From Ottelia alismoides (lineage: Eukaryota; Streptophyta; Magnoliopsida; Alismatales; Hydrocharitaceae), in the NCBI GenBank assembly GCA_037367405.1, contig JAZKJV010000090.1:186001-250000 (forward strand): a stretch of 64,000 bases of DNA, read 5' to 3'. A program made the position numbers and the translations under genes. Within the stretch, counting starts at the first letter, position 1. Each line of letters begins with the position of its first letter. This document shows, piece by piece, positions 1 through 14,313 of the stretch. Below the pieces are notes generated by a model. It did not search any database and had not been told where the DNA came from. It saw only the letters and a list, made by a program, of their open reading frames with translations.

Positions 1-2229
1 TACTGACTTATAATGTACCTAAGGAGGTATTTGTCTAGATAATTTAGCTTTGATTTTGCTAAGATACCATACACATTACCAACAAGGTATTTCTGCCAAA
101 CAACTAAGGAGCTACGTCCAGATATTCTCCAGATAATTAATTACATGTAGCAATCTTCCTCACAACATCCACGAAGGTAAATGTACGTATATTTATAACT
201 TGGAAAATATATAGATCATAAAGAGTTGATTGGATTACCATTTATTTTCCAATTAAAATATATTCAGAATCGTACTATATTACATTGATTTCGATCTCGT
301 AAATTTGTCGATAATAAAAATTTAACACATATATGCTAGATATTCATGAAGTAATAGTTAAAAGCAATTTTGTGATAAGTGAAATCTGGTATAAATACTT
401 TAGAGATGCGAAATATCTCCACAGATATGTGTATGTTTATGCATATATATGTGTATCTCACTACCTATACAGAACTCCCAAAAGAAAAGGGCACCTTTTC
501 AAACTTGTTGTTTCAACAACAACTATTCCGATTTAGATTATTCCGTTGTCGTGATGCATGAAAAGACAAATATCCAACTTCATTAGCACACTAATGATTA
601 TTCACCTTGCTAACACAACAAATTAAATAGAATGCATGAATAAGAATGTTGGTCTGTGCCCCTTTGCCTTGACACCATATAATAGCACTGGATGGGGGTC
701 TGTCTCGGTTTCCAGTCCCCTTGACGTGACGCATCTCAGACATTTGACCTCAACTATTATATTAGATTTGAGTTAGTTTCTTTATTCGTAATATACTTCT
801 AAATAGAAATAGTGCTAATTATCAAAATCTATGCTAATCGCGAATTCGATTTTCTAGAATTTGATAATTATTGAAACTATACTATCACGAACAGTTATGT
901 TGGCAAGTGATGGAAGTCAATAAAGATGGAAAAATATTAAATTTGAGGTTTTCCAGAAGGAAAAGAAATAAGGAAAATACACCGTCATTGCGAAAAAAAA
1001 GGAAGAATGGCTTCCAAATCTACTAAGAACGAGGATCAAGATGCCAAACATAAACTTTAAGTACAGAAATCTCCAATAAAAACTTGAATTTCTTTTAATC
1101 TTCTACGTGTAAGGAAGAAAAATAGCTACTTCAGAGAAATAGAGATCGCAAGGCCAAGGATATACAAAACCGCTTTCTGTGCTGAAGAAAGGAATTGGGC
1201 ACTTGTTGCTGTTTCACAGGCGTACTCCTTATCGAAAGAAGCAGTAAAACTTCTCTGCAGCATTAAAGCAAAGCATGTAACCTCATTTTGACATTTACAC
1301 CTATGTTAATCTTTTACTAACTTTTGTTAATCCTGGAAAATCATTACTTATAGGGGATGGGATTTGGGATGAAATTCTTCTGCGGAACAATAGTCGTATT
1401 TCATTTCTTAACAACAAATAGGTAATTTCTTCTCAGCAAAGACAAAATGTCTGTTTGTAAAAAAATTCCCATAGTTTATCACAACAAAACTTTTCCCTTC
1501 GGAGCTCCAACTGCTGCTCCTCTTTTATCACTTCTCACGACAATTTGAAGCTCTAACTGCTACTTTATCGCCCCCAACTTCTCTCCACCTTCTTCTACAA
1601 TCGTCCACCTCCATCACTGCCTTGGCCCCCTCAACCACCGCCAAGCCCTATCTATGAGAAGAAGTCAATGTGTGGTTAGAATTTTTTAGGTTTTTTCCAA
1701 GATAAATGTGAGAGAAGGGATAAAATTACTCTTGAGTGTATCCTCCTCGATATTTTACGCAACAAATCGACCATAAACACAAACCAGAAATCAGAACTGA
1801 GATATCTGTATCCCTATTTCTCGATATTTACATTCAATCAAAAAAACAACCTTCACACACTCGGATCGGCTCTCTCCTCATCACTATATAGAAATAGAAC
1901 AAACAACAATCACAGTCACAACAATATAAAAATAGATAGATCGAGAGACGACAACCTGCGTGGAGTCGATCCTCATCATATTACCGAGGCGATCCGCCCA
2001 TTCACTGCATGTGATAGTTCTTCACCTTCTATGAAACCCTAAATCCAGAGGAGGACCGTCATTCGAGAAGTGGTAGAAATGTTTGAAATGAGATCAGATC
2101 AGTAGAATGTAGTATATATACCTCAGGACGATGGAGGTGAGAAGAGGAGGAAAATGCAATGCGAGGATCGCTGGTAGAGCCGAGGAGAGGGGAGGGAAGC
2201 CGCTCGCACCCAAGGAGATTGGAGAGGGA
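1..2229. other. AT-rich region without a recognisable gene
   Basis: I see no coding region, RNA gene or complete element here. The sequence is AT-rich with short unrelated open frames. It may be partly the interior of the CACTA-type element whose end lies at 2381, because no matching left terminus (CACTACAATAGAAA) is visible within the window. This is an inference. Confidence 0.5.
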
Positions 2230-2381
2230 AGGGAGCTGATAGAGGGAATTTTAGGGTTTTCTTGAATAATTGCATTTTATATAAAGGCTAGAATTTAGGT
2301 GACAGAAGTCTATGACAGATATCTGTCGTATTAAAATCTGTCGTCTAAATTTCGTCACAATACCATGTTTCTATTGTAGTG
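2230..2381. mobile_element. Terminus of a CACTA (En/Spm-like) DNA transposon
   Basis: The sequence ends in TTTCTATTGTAGTG, the reverse complement of CACTACAATAGAAA. That fits the CACTA terminal signature known for plant En/Spm elements. Just inside it are repeated words of the type CTGTCG/GACAGA (2300-2360), which resemble the subterminal repeats expected for transposase binding. The flanking triplet ACA (2382-2384) would be one half of a 3-bp target duplication. The other end is not found, so the element either starts outside the window or is truncated. No transposase is seen, so this is a non-autonomous copy or only an end. Confidence 0.55.
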
Positions 2382-2384
2382 ACA

Positions 2385-4014
2385 TGATATAAACATAAGA
2401 AGAAAATAGCACAAAATATTGTAATTAAACATTTCTTTCCATTCACTTCATATCCATCATTCAGTTACATTACAATCCAATCCATGTCCAGGAAATATCA
2501 TTTATATGCTTTCAAAACTTCCCATACATACATTGTACATATCGCACCTTTCAAAATGCTACAAGTAAAGTAATCAGTAAAACAACACACATAGACTAGC
2601 TACAAATACTGTACTACAAGTAGATCGTGTAGCTGCATAAAAGGAAGCAACTCCAAGCTGCTCGCTGCTGCAACTACTTCGAAGAATATGCATATCCAAC
2701 ACATAGGTACTTTTAGAGTCTTTGCGGTGACCTTGACCTTCTCTATGCGGTGATGACTTCGGATGGTTGATCTGACACATTTCAGGGAGCTCTGACGGTA
2801 CTCCGACGAGAGGGAGGGAGGAGGAAGGGAACTGCTCTTGAGTTTGGGATTTTTGGAAGAGATGTATGACTTTTGAGGATTTTTATGTGAATCAGATTTA
2901 GATCTGGATCTTGATTCGGATTTGAATTTGATATGTTTATGTACTTGCAGTTTGTTTAGATATTTAAATAAGTACTTCCAGTTCAATTAATTATTGGCAT
3001 GACAATTTCGGTAACACAGACTTCCAGTGCATTTATCTATTTAAATCACAAGTTTATTGGTATTTATTTAAATGAACAGAGATAGTTCTAGTTCCACAGT
3101 TTACAAATCGTAATCAAATGTCAAGTTCCATATACACAGTTATTTATTTATTTATTTAAATATACAGATACACAATTCCACATGTAATGTTATTTTAACA
3201 ATCATTGACTAAGATAAATAAACTCTTAAACAAGTAGTAATCTTATTTAACTGAAATTATTTTCATAAACAATAAATAATACTTAGTTCTTATTTCAGTT
3301 TTAGCATTCCACTTAACTAAACATACATGTACATCTTAAACAATTACAACAATATATGTCATGGATCTCAACATGCATTAATGATAACATCATGAAAAAT
3401 TGAAGATGCCTATACTAGTAAATGTGATGAGGATGAATGGAAATCACAAGAAAGTTGTATATATAGAAATGATTCTAAATTGACTATTTCATATATAGAG
3501 GATATACTGTTTGAGGCATCTATAAGAATAATAAGGAGAGTAGTGCTAACATTGTGCAATGAGAAAAGTGATGTTGCTATGAGAAGAGAGGGGAAAGATT
3601 GACCACCAGTTTATTGTAAAAGCAAAGAGTTCACATTATTTGTATATATGTAACTAAGATAAGTTAGATTATATAGGATTGAAATGTTCATCCATATAGA
3701 ATCATATGGATTTATCATGTAGGTTTTGAGCATTTATCTATGTCAACCATCGGTTCATTGGCTGAAGTACATGTAAGCCGGAGTCCAACCCATTTACTAC
3801 TTGATCAAATTTACACTTTAAAAGCAACCCACTCCAAATCTAGTTGGGTTTCGACGACAGTCGAGGATTGAGCTCATTTACTGCGTCGGACTAACTCAAC
3901 ACAAATATATGGATACGAGATTTCTTACATATACAATTGTAACGTGTCAAATATAAATGATACCATTAACGATTATGACATATATCCTTCTCCATGTACA
4001 CAGTAATAATGCTA
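2385..4014. other. AT-rich intergenic sequence, no gene seen
   Basis: No homology is recognised. The longest open frame (2600-2986, minus strand) gives a low-complexity basic and serine-rich peptide with no family resemblance, and I do not call it a gene. There is a short TTTA run at about 3138-3160. The stretch ends at the left 9-bp target duplication of the Mutator-like element. Confidence 0.5.
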
Positions 4015-4023
4015 TTATATATA
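4015..4023 (+). repeat. Left target-site duplication of the MULE
   Basis: TTATATATA, repeated exactly at 5485-5493 on the other side of the element. Confidence 0.75.
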
Positions 4024-5484
4024 GGGTTTTTATCAGTTGTGCCCATCCAAGATATTGCAATATCAGTTATACCCTTCTCTTTTGGGGAATATCAGTTGTG
4101 CTCCCGACTTCTTGTCGTTCTATCACTTGTGCATCTCGGGTTAGTTGTCGTCCATCAACAGTGCAAATGAACGTTAACTATGAGGACATAAGCGGAATTA
4201 ATTAAAGGGGGAGGGGGGGTTGAATGGTCTTTCCTCCCCCTCCGTCGCCCCAAGCCTCCTCTCCCTCTGCCACCCCAGCCTCCTCCTCCTCCTCCTCCAC
4301 GCCTCTCCGCCCATTGCCTCCTCCTCCGCTCGCAGCCAACATCTTTCCGCCTCATGTCGACATCCTTCTGCCACTTCACCACCACCGTCGTCACATCCTC
4401 CATTACTGCCTTGTACACCATTCCCAGTGACCCATTCCCTAACACCTCTAATGATGCTCGCAACAAGTCCTCGAGATCAAATGCGAAATTTCACCCTTCG
4501 AAGAACACCAGCCAGTTGTTCTCGTCCTGCTTCGTCGCCATCGCCTTCTCCTCCAGTGATCGGTCCCCATTCCCAAGCTTTCCCGATCCAAAGCTCTCGC
4601 TTTTATTTTGGAGCAGAATATGGAAAGGGGCTATTAGTTCTTTGAACCAGGTTAACCTCTGTAATTACGTATGCTAGTGTCTTGCTTGTTTCCTGCTCTT
4701 CTAGTAAAGAAAGGTGATCCTCCGCCCGCCTAGCCCGAGAGACGACCACTGTGGACCGAAATGAAGAAAATGGCAACCGCCACGAAGCCCACCGCACACC
4801 CACCAACTATAATCCCAAGAATGGCTGATTCGTTGAGCTTCCTGGGATATTCACAGTGTTCTTTACGAGGTAGGGGCAATTGGGTCGTGGGTGGAACAGA
4901 AGGAGGAGGTGATGGAGCAAAAAAGCTGAGTTTTTTATTACCAAAGAAGGAATAATTGGGGAAACCTCGGAGCAGTTCCTCGGGTTCCCGGAGCTCGCAA
5001 CCTTGGCGAAGGGGATGCATTTCCTCGAGAAGATCTTCCAATATCTTGAGATGTATAACGCTGTGATGGAGTCATTCTTGTAGGTAAGAGGGTTTCAGCC
5101 TCCAAGCCCTCCTCCTTTTCCTAGAACTCGCGGACGATCTTGTTGGTCCTGGGATTGAGGAGGATGGTTGTGGCTCGTAGGTGAACTCTCTCCGACCACT
5201 GATGATGATGAACCTGGAGGGTGATCGGTACTCCGCAGCCGTCTCCATCTTCAGTTGTGGGTTTGGATTTTGGGGGTAACCATTTTGGGAACATGAGGAA
5301 GAAGACGAGTATTTCCGATATTACCCCTCCTACCCAAATCATGGTTCGAGAAAACCATGCTTAAGTTCAACTCATTAACAACCAAACTAACAGAGGGACA
5401 CAAGTGATAGAACGATAAAAAATCGGGAGCACAACTAATATTCCCAAAAAAGAGAGGTATAACTGATATTGCTGATAACAACCC
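4024..5484. mobile_element. Mutator-like element (Pack-MULE), complete, 1461 bp
   Basis: Two long inverted termini of roughly 105-115 bp bound this segment. The left end starts GGGTTTTTATCAG and the right end, read in reverse, starts GGGTTGTTATCAG. Both continue through matching stretches such as AATATCAGTTATAC and CGTTCTATCACTTGTG. The flanks carry a perfect 9-bp direct repeat, TTATATATA (4015-4023 and 5485-5493), the length typical of Mutator-like insertions, although low complexity weakens it. The interior has no transposase but holds a receptor-kinase gene fragment on the minus strand (separate entry). A second coding-like stretch at about 5121-5342 is not identified. The element lies just upstream of CDC5 and could supply or displace promoter sequence. 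Confidence 0.85.
4355..5041 (-). pseudogene. Captured fragment of an LRR receptor-like (probable inactive) kinase
   Basis: On the minus strand, 4920-5041 encodes a segment ending an extracellular domain (FPNYSFFGN, then a Ser/Pro-rich stretch). It is followed by a membrane span (AILGIIVGGCAVGFVAVAIF, about 4780-4850). Further on, 4400-4560 encodes WLVFFEG, a stop, then [13 protein letters not shown] and the nucleotide-loop region [12 protein letters not shown] with TTVVVK. This order matches the juxtamembrane and N-lobe of plant LRR-III 'probable inactive receptor kinases'. The stop is TGA where the family has Cys (EGCNFAF). The frame shifts between the membrane and kinase parts, and similarity ends about 4358, early in the N-lobe. 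It is a broken gene piece carried by the surrounding MULE, antisense to CDC5. Function as a protein is very unlikely. Confidence 0.8.
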
Positions 5485-5493
5485 TTATATATA

Positions 5494-7013
<1,520 letters not shown>

Positions 7014-7435
7014 TGTTGCAGAAAGGATATGCAAGAGAGAAAAAGTTTTAAAGGATGAGAGGAAGAAGTGGAAGACTCCTGGCAATGCAAGATTTTATGT
7101 GGATAATCATGGAAATGCATGAAGAGAGAGGAAGAGAAGGAGAAGATGGAGAAACTCTAGATTTCTATATCATTCGATTGTTTAATTAGCCCATAAATCT
7201 CTTTATGTAGAGATAATATGGGATTACAAAACAATTAAACAAAATAAATAAAACTTTAACAAATTCTAACATAACACTAAAAGGACTCCTATTTTAAATA
7301 ACAACATTATCTATACCATTTGTAGAGATCTCAGTTATTTAAACCGAAAAATAAAATTCCAATTGGTCTTAAATTGGATGATAAAGGATATGGAGAATCC
7401 CAATATAGTTCTAATCCCCTGTCTGTGCTGCATCA
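7014..7435 (-). mobile_element. Solo-LTR-like relic
   Basis: Read on the minus strand the stretch begins TGATGCAGCAC and ends CTTTCTGCAACA, giving the TG...CA termini of an LTR. It has the same TGATGCAGC start as the LTRs at 53876-56473 and 58501-59686. A TATA-like and CT-rich layout runs through it (CTTCTCCTTCTCTTCC near its 3' end). A related, more degraded copy lies at about 18125-18845. No 5-bp target repeat is evident (TTGGA against ACTTT), so the boundaries are tentative. Confidence 0.5.
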
Positions 7436-7828
7436 ACTTTCCTTTGTTTTGAAAAAAAATCATACAATAATCATGTTGGTCTTTTTTATTTCAGTCCATT
7501 TTATATCTCTTTTTAATTTTTCTTTTATATTTTAATTTGGTCAATAGTCAACTTCCTATCCCATTGTCCCAATCCTACTCGTACCTCCAAAGCCACCTAA
7601 ACACCGGGATGACCGTCGTCAACCCACTCTTGAATCCAATCCAAGTCCCATTCTCCCCCAACCACCATACACCATATACACCTTGTCTGTTGACTAGGGG
7701 GTGAACTTCACCTACTTCCATCCAAATCCTAAATACCCAACTCCAGCCTCTGTTATCCTATTCCTCGTAATGAAACCAACCTTACAACTAACCCATTATC
7801 CATTCTCTATGGAGAATAACCTCCAACA
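7436..7828 (+). other. Intron sequence, nothing recognised
   Basis: AT-rich sequence between the solo-LTR relic and the 5' LTR of the gypsy element. I see no coding similarity or structured repeat. Confidence 0.4.
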
Positions 7829-8985
7829 TGATGCAAGTTAGGACATGTTAAAGGCCACTCCAGCAATAAACATTAAATGTAAGGGTACTATTGTAATGTG
7901 TTAAGCCCTATGGGGGACTGTGTGTGAAATTTCATTTTTTGTTTGTTTCGAGTTGAGGGATGGTGCAACACCATGTAACAACACCTTCCCCTTTTTCTGT
8001 CTTGATTCTGTGGTGTAGTAGCCCCATGAAAACACACTATCTCCTTTGTCCCGTAGGGGCTCTTTTTACATTATAAAAGGAGGTGGATTGCCAACAAGAG
8101 GAGGCAGATCAGAAGAACCCACGAAAAGACCCATACAAGTACTTACCCCTTCCATGACTCCCTTATCTCCTCTCCTTCCAGCTCCAGCATCTTCTTCTAT
8201 CTTCCCCCAGCTCCCCTCCTCTCTCCATCAGGCCTCAAGTCCCTCTCCTCCCAATTTCTTTCATCTTTTCCTAGTAGCTTCCCTTCTTCCCGTCCTTAAC
8301 AACACCCTCCCCCTTCTCCAACAAGCCCTCCTTTTCTCCCAACTCTCCATCTCCTCCTAGCTTTCTTCTATCTCTCCCCAACCCCTCTCCCAACTCCCCA
8401 TCCCACTGTTTTTCTTTCTCACCTGCAGCTCCAACAGCTCCTCTCCATTCTCCAACACTCCTTTCCAATTCTCCATTCCCTCCTCAATAGTTGCCAGCTC
8501 TCTCTGTCCTTCTCCACCCTCACAATCCTTATTTTAGATCTTTGGTTTGATAGTTTCCTCCAGTTAGATTTATTTTTATTGGGTGCCTGTGTAAGAGTCC
8601 GAGTATGCTATCATCCTGTTATGAATCAAAGTTTGCATTTTGAAAATCAATTTTCAGCATGTTTTGGAATCATGTACCTGGAATGTTTATTTTTCATTGA
8701 ACATTTATTTTGTTTACTGGAGCCATTCATTTATTTTCCCCAAGGTATCACCCAAATTAGTTTTCACCGAGAGTCACTTATTTGATGAAGGGTTGATTTA
8801 TTTTTGATTGCAGCTCGCCTCCATGAATACTAGCGAATGTACACTGATCTGATTATTTATTTGTTTGGTCAATAACAACACATCATCGGATTAATGTATT
8901 AGTGCATTTAGTTAGTTAGCACGATCCATCATATTTGTATACATGTACGTTGGTCAATGATTTAAGGAGCTGTTGGATTGCATCA
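7829..8985 (+). repeat. 5' LTR of the gypsy element
   Basis: 1157 bp, with a long CT-rich tract (about 8140-8520). The site GTAACAAC near 7977 is the empty-site counterpart of a MITE insertion in the 3' LTR. The end is fixed by the adjacent primer-binding site. Confidence 0.85.
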
Positions 8986-11900
8986 AAGTGGTATCAGAGC
9001 GAAATCGATTTGTAAACATAAAAAAAATCATTTCATTTTGCACTTGCATTGCATTCGACATTTTTCTTTCTTTTCCTCTTTTGTGTGGCTCGTGCTTTTA
9101 ATTTTTGCAATTGTAGGGCTCTGCCTGCCTTTTTATTTTCTGCCGGTTGTTAGACACTGCCTACCTTTTTTTATTTTCTATATGTTGCACGCTCTTGCAA
9201 ATCCCACTCTTGCAGGGGTTGCGTTAGGTAGTCGGCGATCAACGTAAAAAATAGTCGAATCTTTCGACATGGATTTGAGCAAGAATCCATGTAGCCAACC
9301 CTACTTTTAGTGGGAGAAGGCTCAATACTTTTTTTATGTTGCACGCTCTGCTGATCACTTTTTCATTTTCATGCCTATTGTTTGGCTCTGCCAACCATTT
9401 TTATTTTCCTGCTTATTATACGACTCTGTCGATCACCTTTTATTTTCATGCTTGTTGTTCGGCTCTACCAACCATCTTTAAGTTCCTACTCGTTGTAGGG
9501 CTCTGTCGACACTTTTTTTAATTTTCTGCTCATTTTTCGACTCTTTTATTCCTGTCCTTCATTGGAAATTTTAATTGTTTAAGATATCTCATTTTTCATT
9601 GCACAAAAAAAGAAAGAAAAACCTGTCTTCGTTTTTTTCTTTCGCTCTGTGTCCATGTGATTTTAGAAACAGATCGACGATGGTTCATCAACCTCACCCA
9701 CATTGCTTGACGTGTCTAGAAGCCATGATAGCAAATCTTGGCAGCGAGATCCGTTGCACAAACACTCTTATAGGAACATAGAGAGAACTATTATCAATAA
9801 TATCCAACAATTAAAGGTTTTAAACTTTGATCTAATGGATAGGTAATATAGACTTGATCACAACTCTTGAGGCTTTAGCCGATCTTCATAAACCCAAGAT
9901 CATAGTTCTCGAGACCAACATGATCAGAGTGATCCTAGTTCAGAGAGTGACGCTAGCAATGAACATTCCCTAGACCCAAACTCACAGCACCCCTCATCTG
10001 ACGAAGATGATGGGCATAGAGAACCGCGCGAGCGATGAGGAGTAGAGCGAAATCGAAGAAAAGTACTCGAGCCACGTACTCGACACTGAATCAAGTGCAA
10101 GACTCTAATTAGTATAGTTGCATAAGGATTGACGCGATTGACTTCGATGGGCGATGTGATCCATACGTCTTCTTAGACTGGATGGATCGGTTGGATCACT
10201 TATTTGTTTGGAAGGATATACCAAGTGATCAAAGAGTCCAATTTACCTCACTGAAACTATAAGGATATGCTCTAGTTTTGTGGAAACGTCTTCAGGAGGA
10301 ACGCCATCGTCAAGGTAAATAACACGTTCGTACATGGGATAGAATGCAGCAGGAACCGAGAAAATACCTACTCGAGGAGTATCGACAAAACTTGTACAAC
10401 TACCTCCAAAATCTACGCAAGGGACATGCACCGTTGAGTACACTGAAGAATTCCAAGTGTTGGTAGCTCGAAATAACCTAAAAGAGAGTGACTCAACTTG
10501 TTGCCTGATACACACATGTATTACAGACCAATATCCAAAACGAACTATACATGTTTGATTGTCGCAATGTGGATATCACACATGATAGAGCTGTCCGAGA
10601 TGAGGCTAAATTAAGTCAAAACATGACATGTTGCCCCACAATCACCTCTAGTGCCCCCATCACAACACCAAACACATCGGTTAGACTAACTAGAGTTGTC
10701 ACTTAGCTAATCGTTAAGTCTGTTGTCTATGGATCTCGCATCATTTCTGGAATGACCTCCAGCCATTCTCGACCCGCTTTCGCTTGGTATGGATTCCTCG
10801 AAGCTCGGTCTACTATAGGACCAGATACTTGTTTCATATGCTTTCAAAAAAGGTCATCAGACAACAATGCCTCAACCCACGCGTAGCTAGCACACACTTA
10901 GTGTACGATGAGACAAATAATGACACGACTCATACTGAAGTGGCTGATTCAAAGATGATGACTGGGTACACAAATAACAATTACGATTGTGAGGATGTTG
11001 AGGTAAATGCCGAGACTAGTGGACCTTTCCTCCTAATTTAACACAATGAGTTTGGAGTAGAAAATAGCTCACCAACAAGAGTTGTGCAACAACTCATGCT
11101 AGCACCTAAAGTTGAGATTGATGATGCATAGTTAAGGAGCATCTTTTGCACCACCTGTACCTCCAGTGACCATCGCTGTTCATTGATCATCGATGGAGGG
11201 AGTATGGAAAATTTTGTAGCCCAAGAAATGGTGGATAGATTGGAACTACAAACACAACCCTTAGACCGACCCTATAGTGTGGCGTGGTTTAAAGGTGGGA
11301 CCCAAATGCCTATTCAACATCATTGCCTTGCCAAAATTTTCATTGGACCAACCTATAAAGATGAGGTCTGGTGTCACATTGCTCCAATGGATGTATGTCA
11401 CATTTTACTGGGATGCCCTTGGCAGTTTGATCGATATACAAAACACAAGGGAATGAAGAATACATACACCTTCATGATAAACAAAACATGAATTACCCTT
11501 TGACCTCAGCGTGATTCCCCTAGTAGCATTTGCCGCACCAAGGAGTCCATAAGTTGACCACCAATATCCTATGGTTACCAGGCCATCGAACCCACATGAG
11601 ATACTCATGGTTGTTAAAGCATCTCCCTTTCAACGCCAGCTTCACGTCATGAGTCATCTTTGCCCTTATTGGAAGGGAGGTTGGAAACAACATAGTGGAC
11701 CTTGATAAAATAAATTCTGAAGTTGTCCCAATTCTAGCAGAACAACCGATTTACTTGAAGGACTGCCATCTCTAAGAGACATTCAACACCACGTTGACCT
11801 TATCATTGGGACTAGCTTACCCAACTTACCCCATTATTGAATGCGCCCAGATGAACACAAAGAAATGCAACGTTAGATCATGGAACTCCTGAATAAGGGA

Positions 11901-13874
11901 TATGTACATGAGAGCATGAGCCCTGTTGCGATCCCTGCCCTCTTGATACCTAAGAAGGATGCGACCTGAAGGATGTGCATGTATAGTCATGCCATCAACA
12001 AGATCACCATCAAATACCGATTCCCGATTCCACAGCTTGATGATATGATGGATATGTTGACAAGGGCACTCATTTTCTCCAAAATGGATCTTCGAAGCGG
12101 CTACTGCCAAATAAGAATTAGGTCTAGAGATGAGTGGAAGTCCGCTTTCAAGACTCGCGAGAGTCTGTACGAACGGTTAGTAATGCCTTTTGGCCCGACC
12201 AATGCACTTAATACCTTTATGCGTGTATTGAATCACATCTTGAGACCCCTCATCTAGAAGTTTGTGGTCGTCTACTTTGTCAACATCGTGGTCTATAGTA
12301 CCGAACGATGAGAACACCTAAGTCATTTGCAACATGTGCTCACCATCTTGAGGGAGCATCAACTCTTTGTTAATCTGAAGATATGCGAATTTCTCACCGA
12401 CTCCGTCAACTTTTTAGGCTATATTATCTCCGTTACGGAAATCAAAGTTGACCCGATTAAGGTCAAAGCCATTAGGGGTTGGCCTACCCCAAAGACTCTC
12501 ATAGAGTTATGTAGTTTCTTGGAATTAACATTTTCTACCGTCGATTTGCATGGAAATTTAGTAGCCAAACCACCCCATTTCTAATTGTTTACGTGGTGGC
12601 AAATTTACCTGGACCCTTGAAGCTGATGCTTTCATAATCTCAAGAAACACCTGACACATGCTTCAGCACTTGTTTTACTCAATTTCAACAAGGTGTTCGA
12701 GGTAGATTGCGACGTCTCTCATGTTGGTACCAATGCCATCCTCAGTCAAGGACGACCATTGCATTTTTAAGTGAAAAGTTGAATTATGCACGTTGATGTT
12801 ATTCCATATATGATGTGGAATTCTATGCAATTGTCCAAGCCCTCAAACATTGACTCCCTTACCTCATCCAATGTGAGTTCATACTCGACCCTGACCACGA
12901 AGTCTTGCGCTATTTGCAATCACAGAAGACTCTCAATAAAAGACATGCAAAATGGGCAAGTTTCTTGCAAGAATACACATTTCACTTGAAACACAAAGCT
13001 AACACCTTAGATCGAGTGGCTGATGCTCTGAGTAATCGAGCTCATATGCTAGAAATAGTTTCCGTCACCGTTTTGAGCACACCAAGGAATTATATCAGAC
13101 GATCACGACTCCGACAAAGTGTACCATGATTGTCTAATTCCGATAGACTCATATCTCCTCTAAGATGAATACCTGTTATGAGGGTCACATTTGTGCGTCC
13201 CGACTACCTCACTGTGAGAGAACCTAATTCTGGAACTCCGTGGGGGAGGTCTCGAAGGACACTTTGGCATTGACAAATCGTAGCCATCCTAGAAAGGTTC
13301 TACTGGTCCAGAACGAAAAGGGATGTGGTCCAAGTGATCCAATGCTGTCAAACATGCCAACATTTCAAGGGTCAGAAATAGAACTCAGGCCTCTATACCC
13401 CTCTGCCCATCCCCATACATCCTTGGGAAATCATGATGGATTTTGTAGTAGGGCTCCCCCAAACCGCTAGAAAGGTTGATCATGTGTTTATTGTGGTTAA
13501 TCGATTTTCTAAAATAGCACATTTCATTCCACGTAGGAAGACATATGATGCATTGCATGTGGCATATCTTTTCTTTAAAGAAGTTGTCCGTGTGCATCCC
13601 ACATTCATTTACATTTGATAGGGACACTATGTTCTTAGGTTATTTTTGGACAACACTATGATCTAAGTTAGGCACACATGTACAATATAGGTTTGCATAC
13701 CATCCCCAAATTGATGGCCAAACAGAAGTAGTAAATAGATCTCTGGGAAACTTGCTTCGATGTCTCACAGGAGAATGACCTTCTCAATGAGACTTGGTCC
13801 TTCCTCATGCCGAGTTTGCCTACAATAGTTTGTCTTGTCGATCTATCGGAAAATCTCCTTTTGAATGTGTCTAT

Positions 13875-14313
13875 CAATGTTGCAATAGTCGCCCGACTAG
13901 GCCGACTATTCGGTTCGACTATGAGGTGCGTGGGGGGAGGAAGTGTCGGCCAATAGTTGGCCTAATCGAATAGTCGGCTCGATTATTCGGCCGACTGGCC
14001 GACTATTCGATCGACTGGTAGTTAAATGCTAGAATTTTTTATTTTTTTAAAATTCTCAAGAGTTACCATTTGTCATGATATTACTAAAAAAGTCAAAGCT
14101 TTGTATATGTATGTTGTTAATGGATACTTTTATGTTGGATTCTTGTTGATTGATGATAATATATGTATAAATATATAAGAACATATGTATTAAAAATCAT
14201 TTTTATATTAAAAAATACAAAACCGAATAACTCTGAATAGTCTCTCGAATATCGATTATTCTCTATCAGTGACCCCTCTGACTGAATATCGAAAACCAAC
14301 TTCTGCAACACCG
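13875..14313. mobile_element. hAT MITE copy 1 (GTTGCA...AGTCGG family), inside gypsy integrase
   Basis: The ends are CAATGTTGCAATAGTCG and, reversed, CGGTGTTGCAGAAGTCGG. It is flanked by GTGTCTAT (13867-13874) and GTGTCTAC (14314-14321), an 8-bp target duplication with one change, as for hAT elements. Both subterminal regions are built from repeats of CGACTATTCGG-like words. It interrupts the integrase reading between FECVY and the later ELANH segment. There is no transposase (439 bp). Confidence 0.82.

Noticed and set aside
2600..2986. 128-residue minus-strand open frame
   Set aside because: Low-complexity, no recognisable motif, in an AT-rich intergenic stretch. Likely chance.
7014..7020. 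Target repeat for the solo-LTR relic
   Set aside because: The five bases on each side (TTGGA and ACTTT) do not match, so I do not claim a target duplication.
11183..13618. Possible endogenous pararetrovirus
   Set aside because: There are flanking LTRs, a tRNA-Met primer site, a purine tract and an integrase after RNase H. The order is that of a Ty3/gypsy retrotransposon. No movement-protein or coat-protein region is seen.
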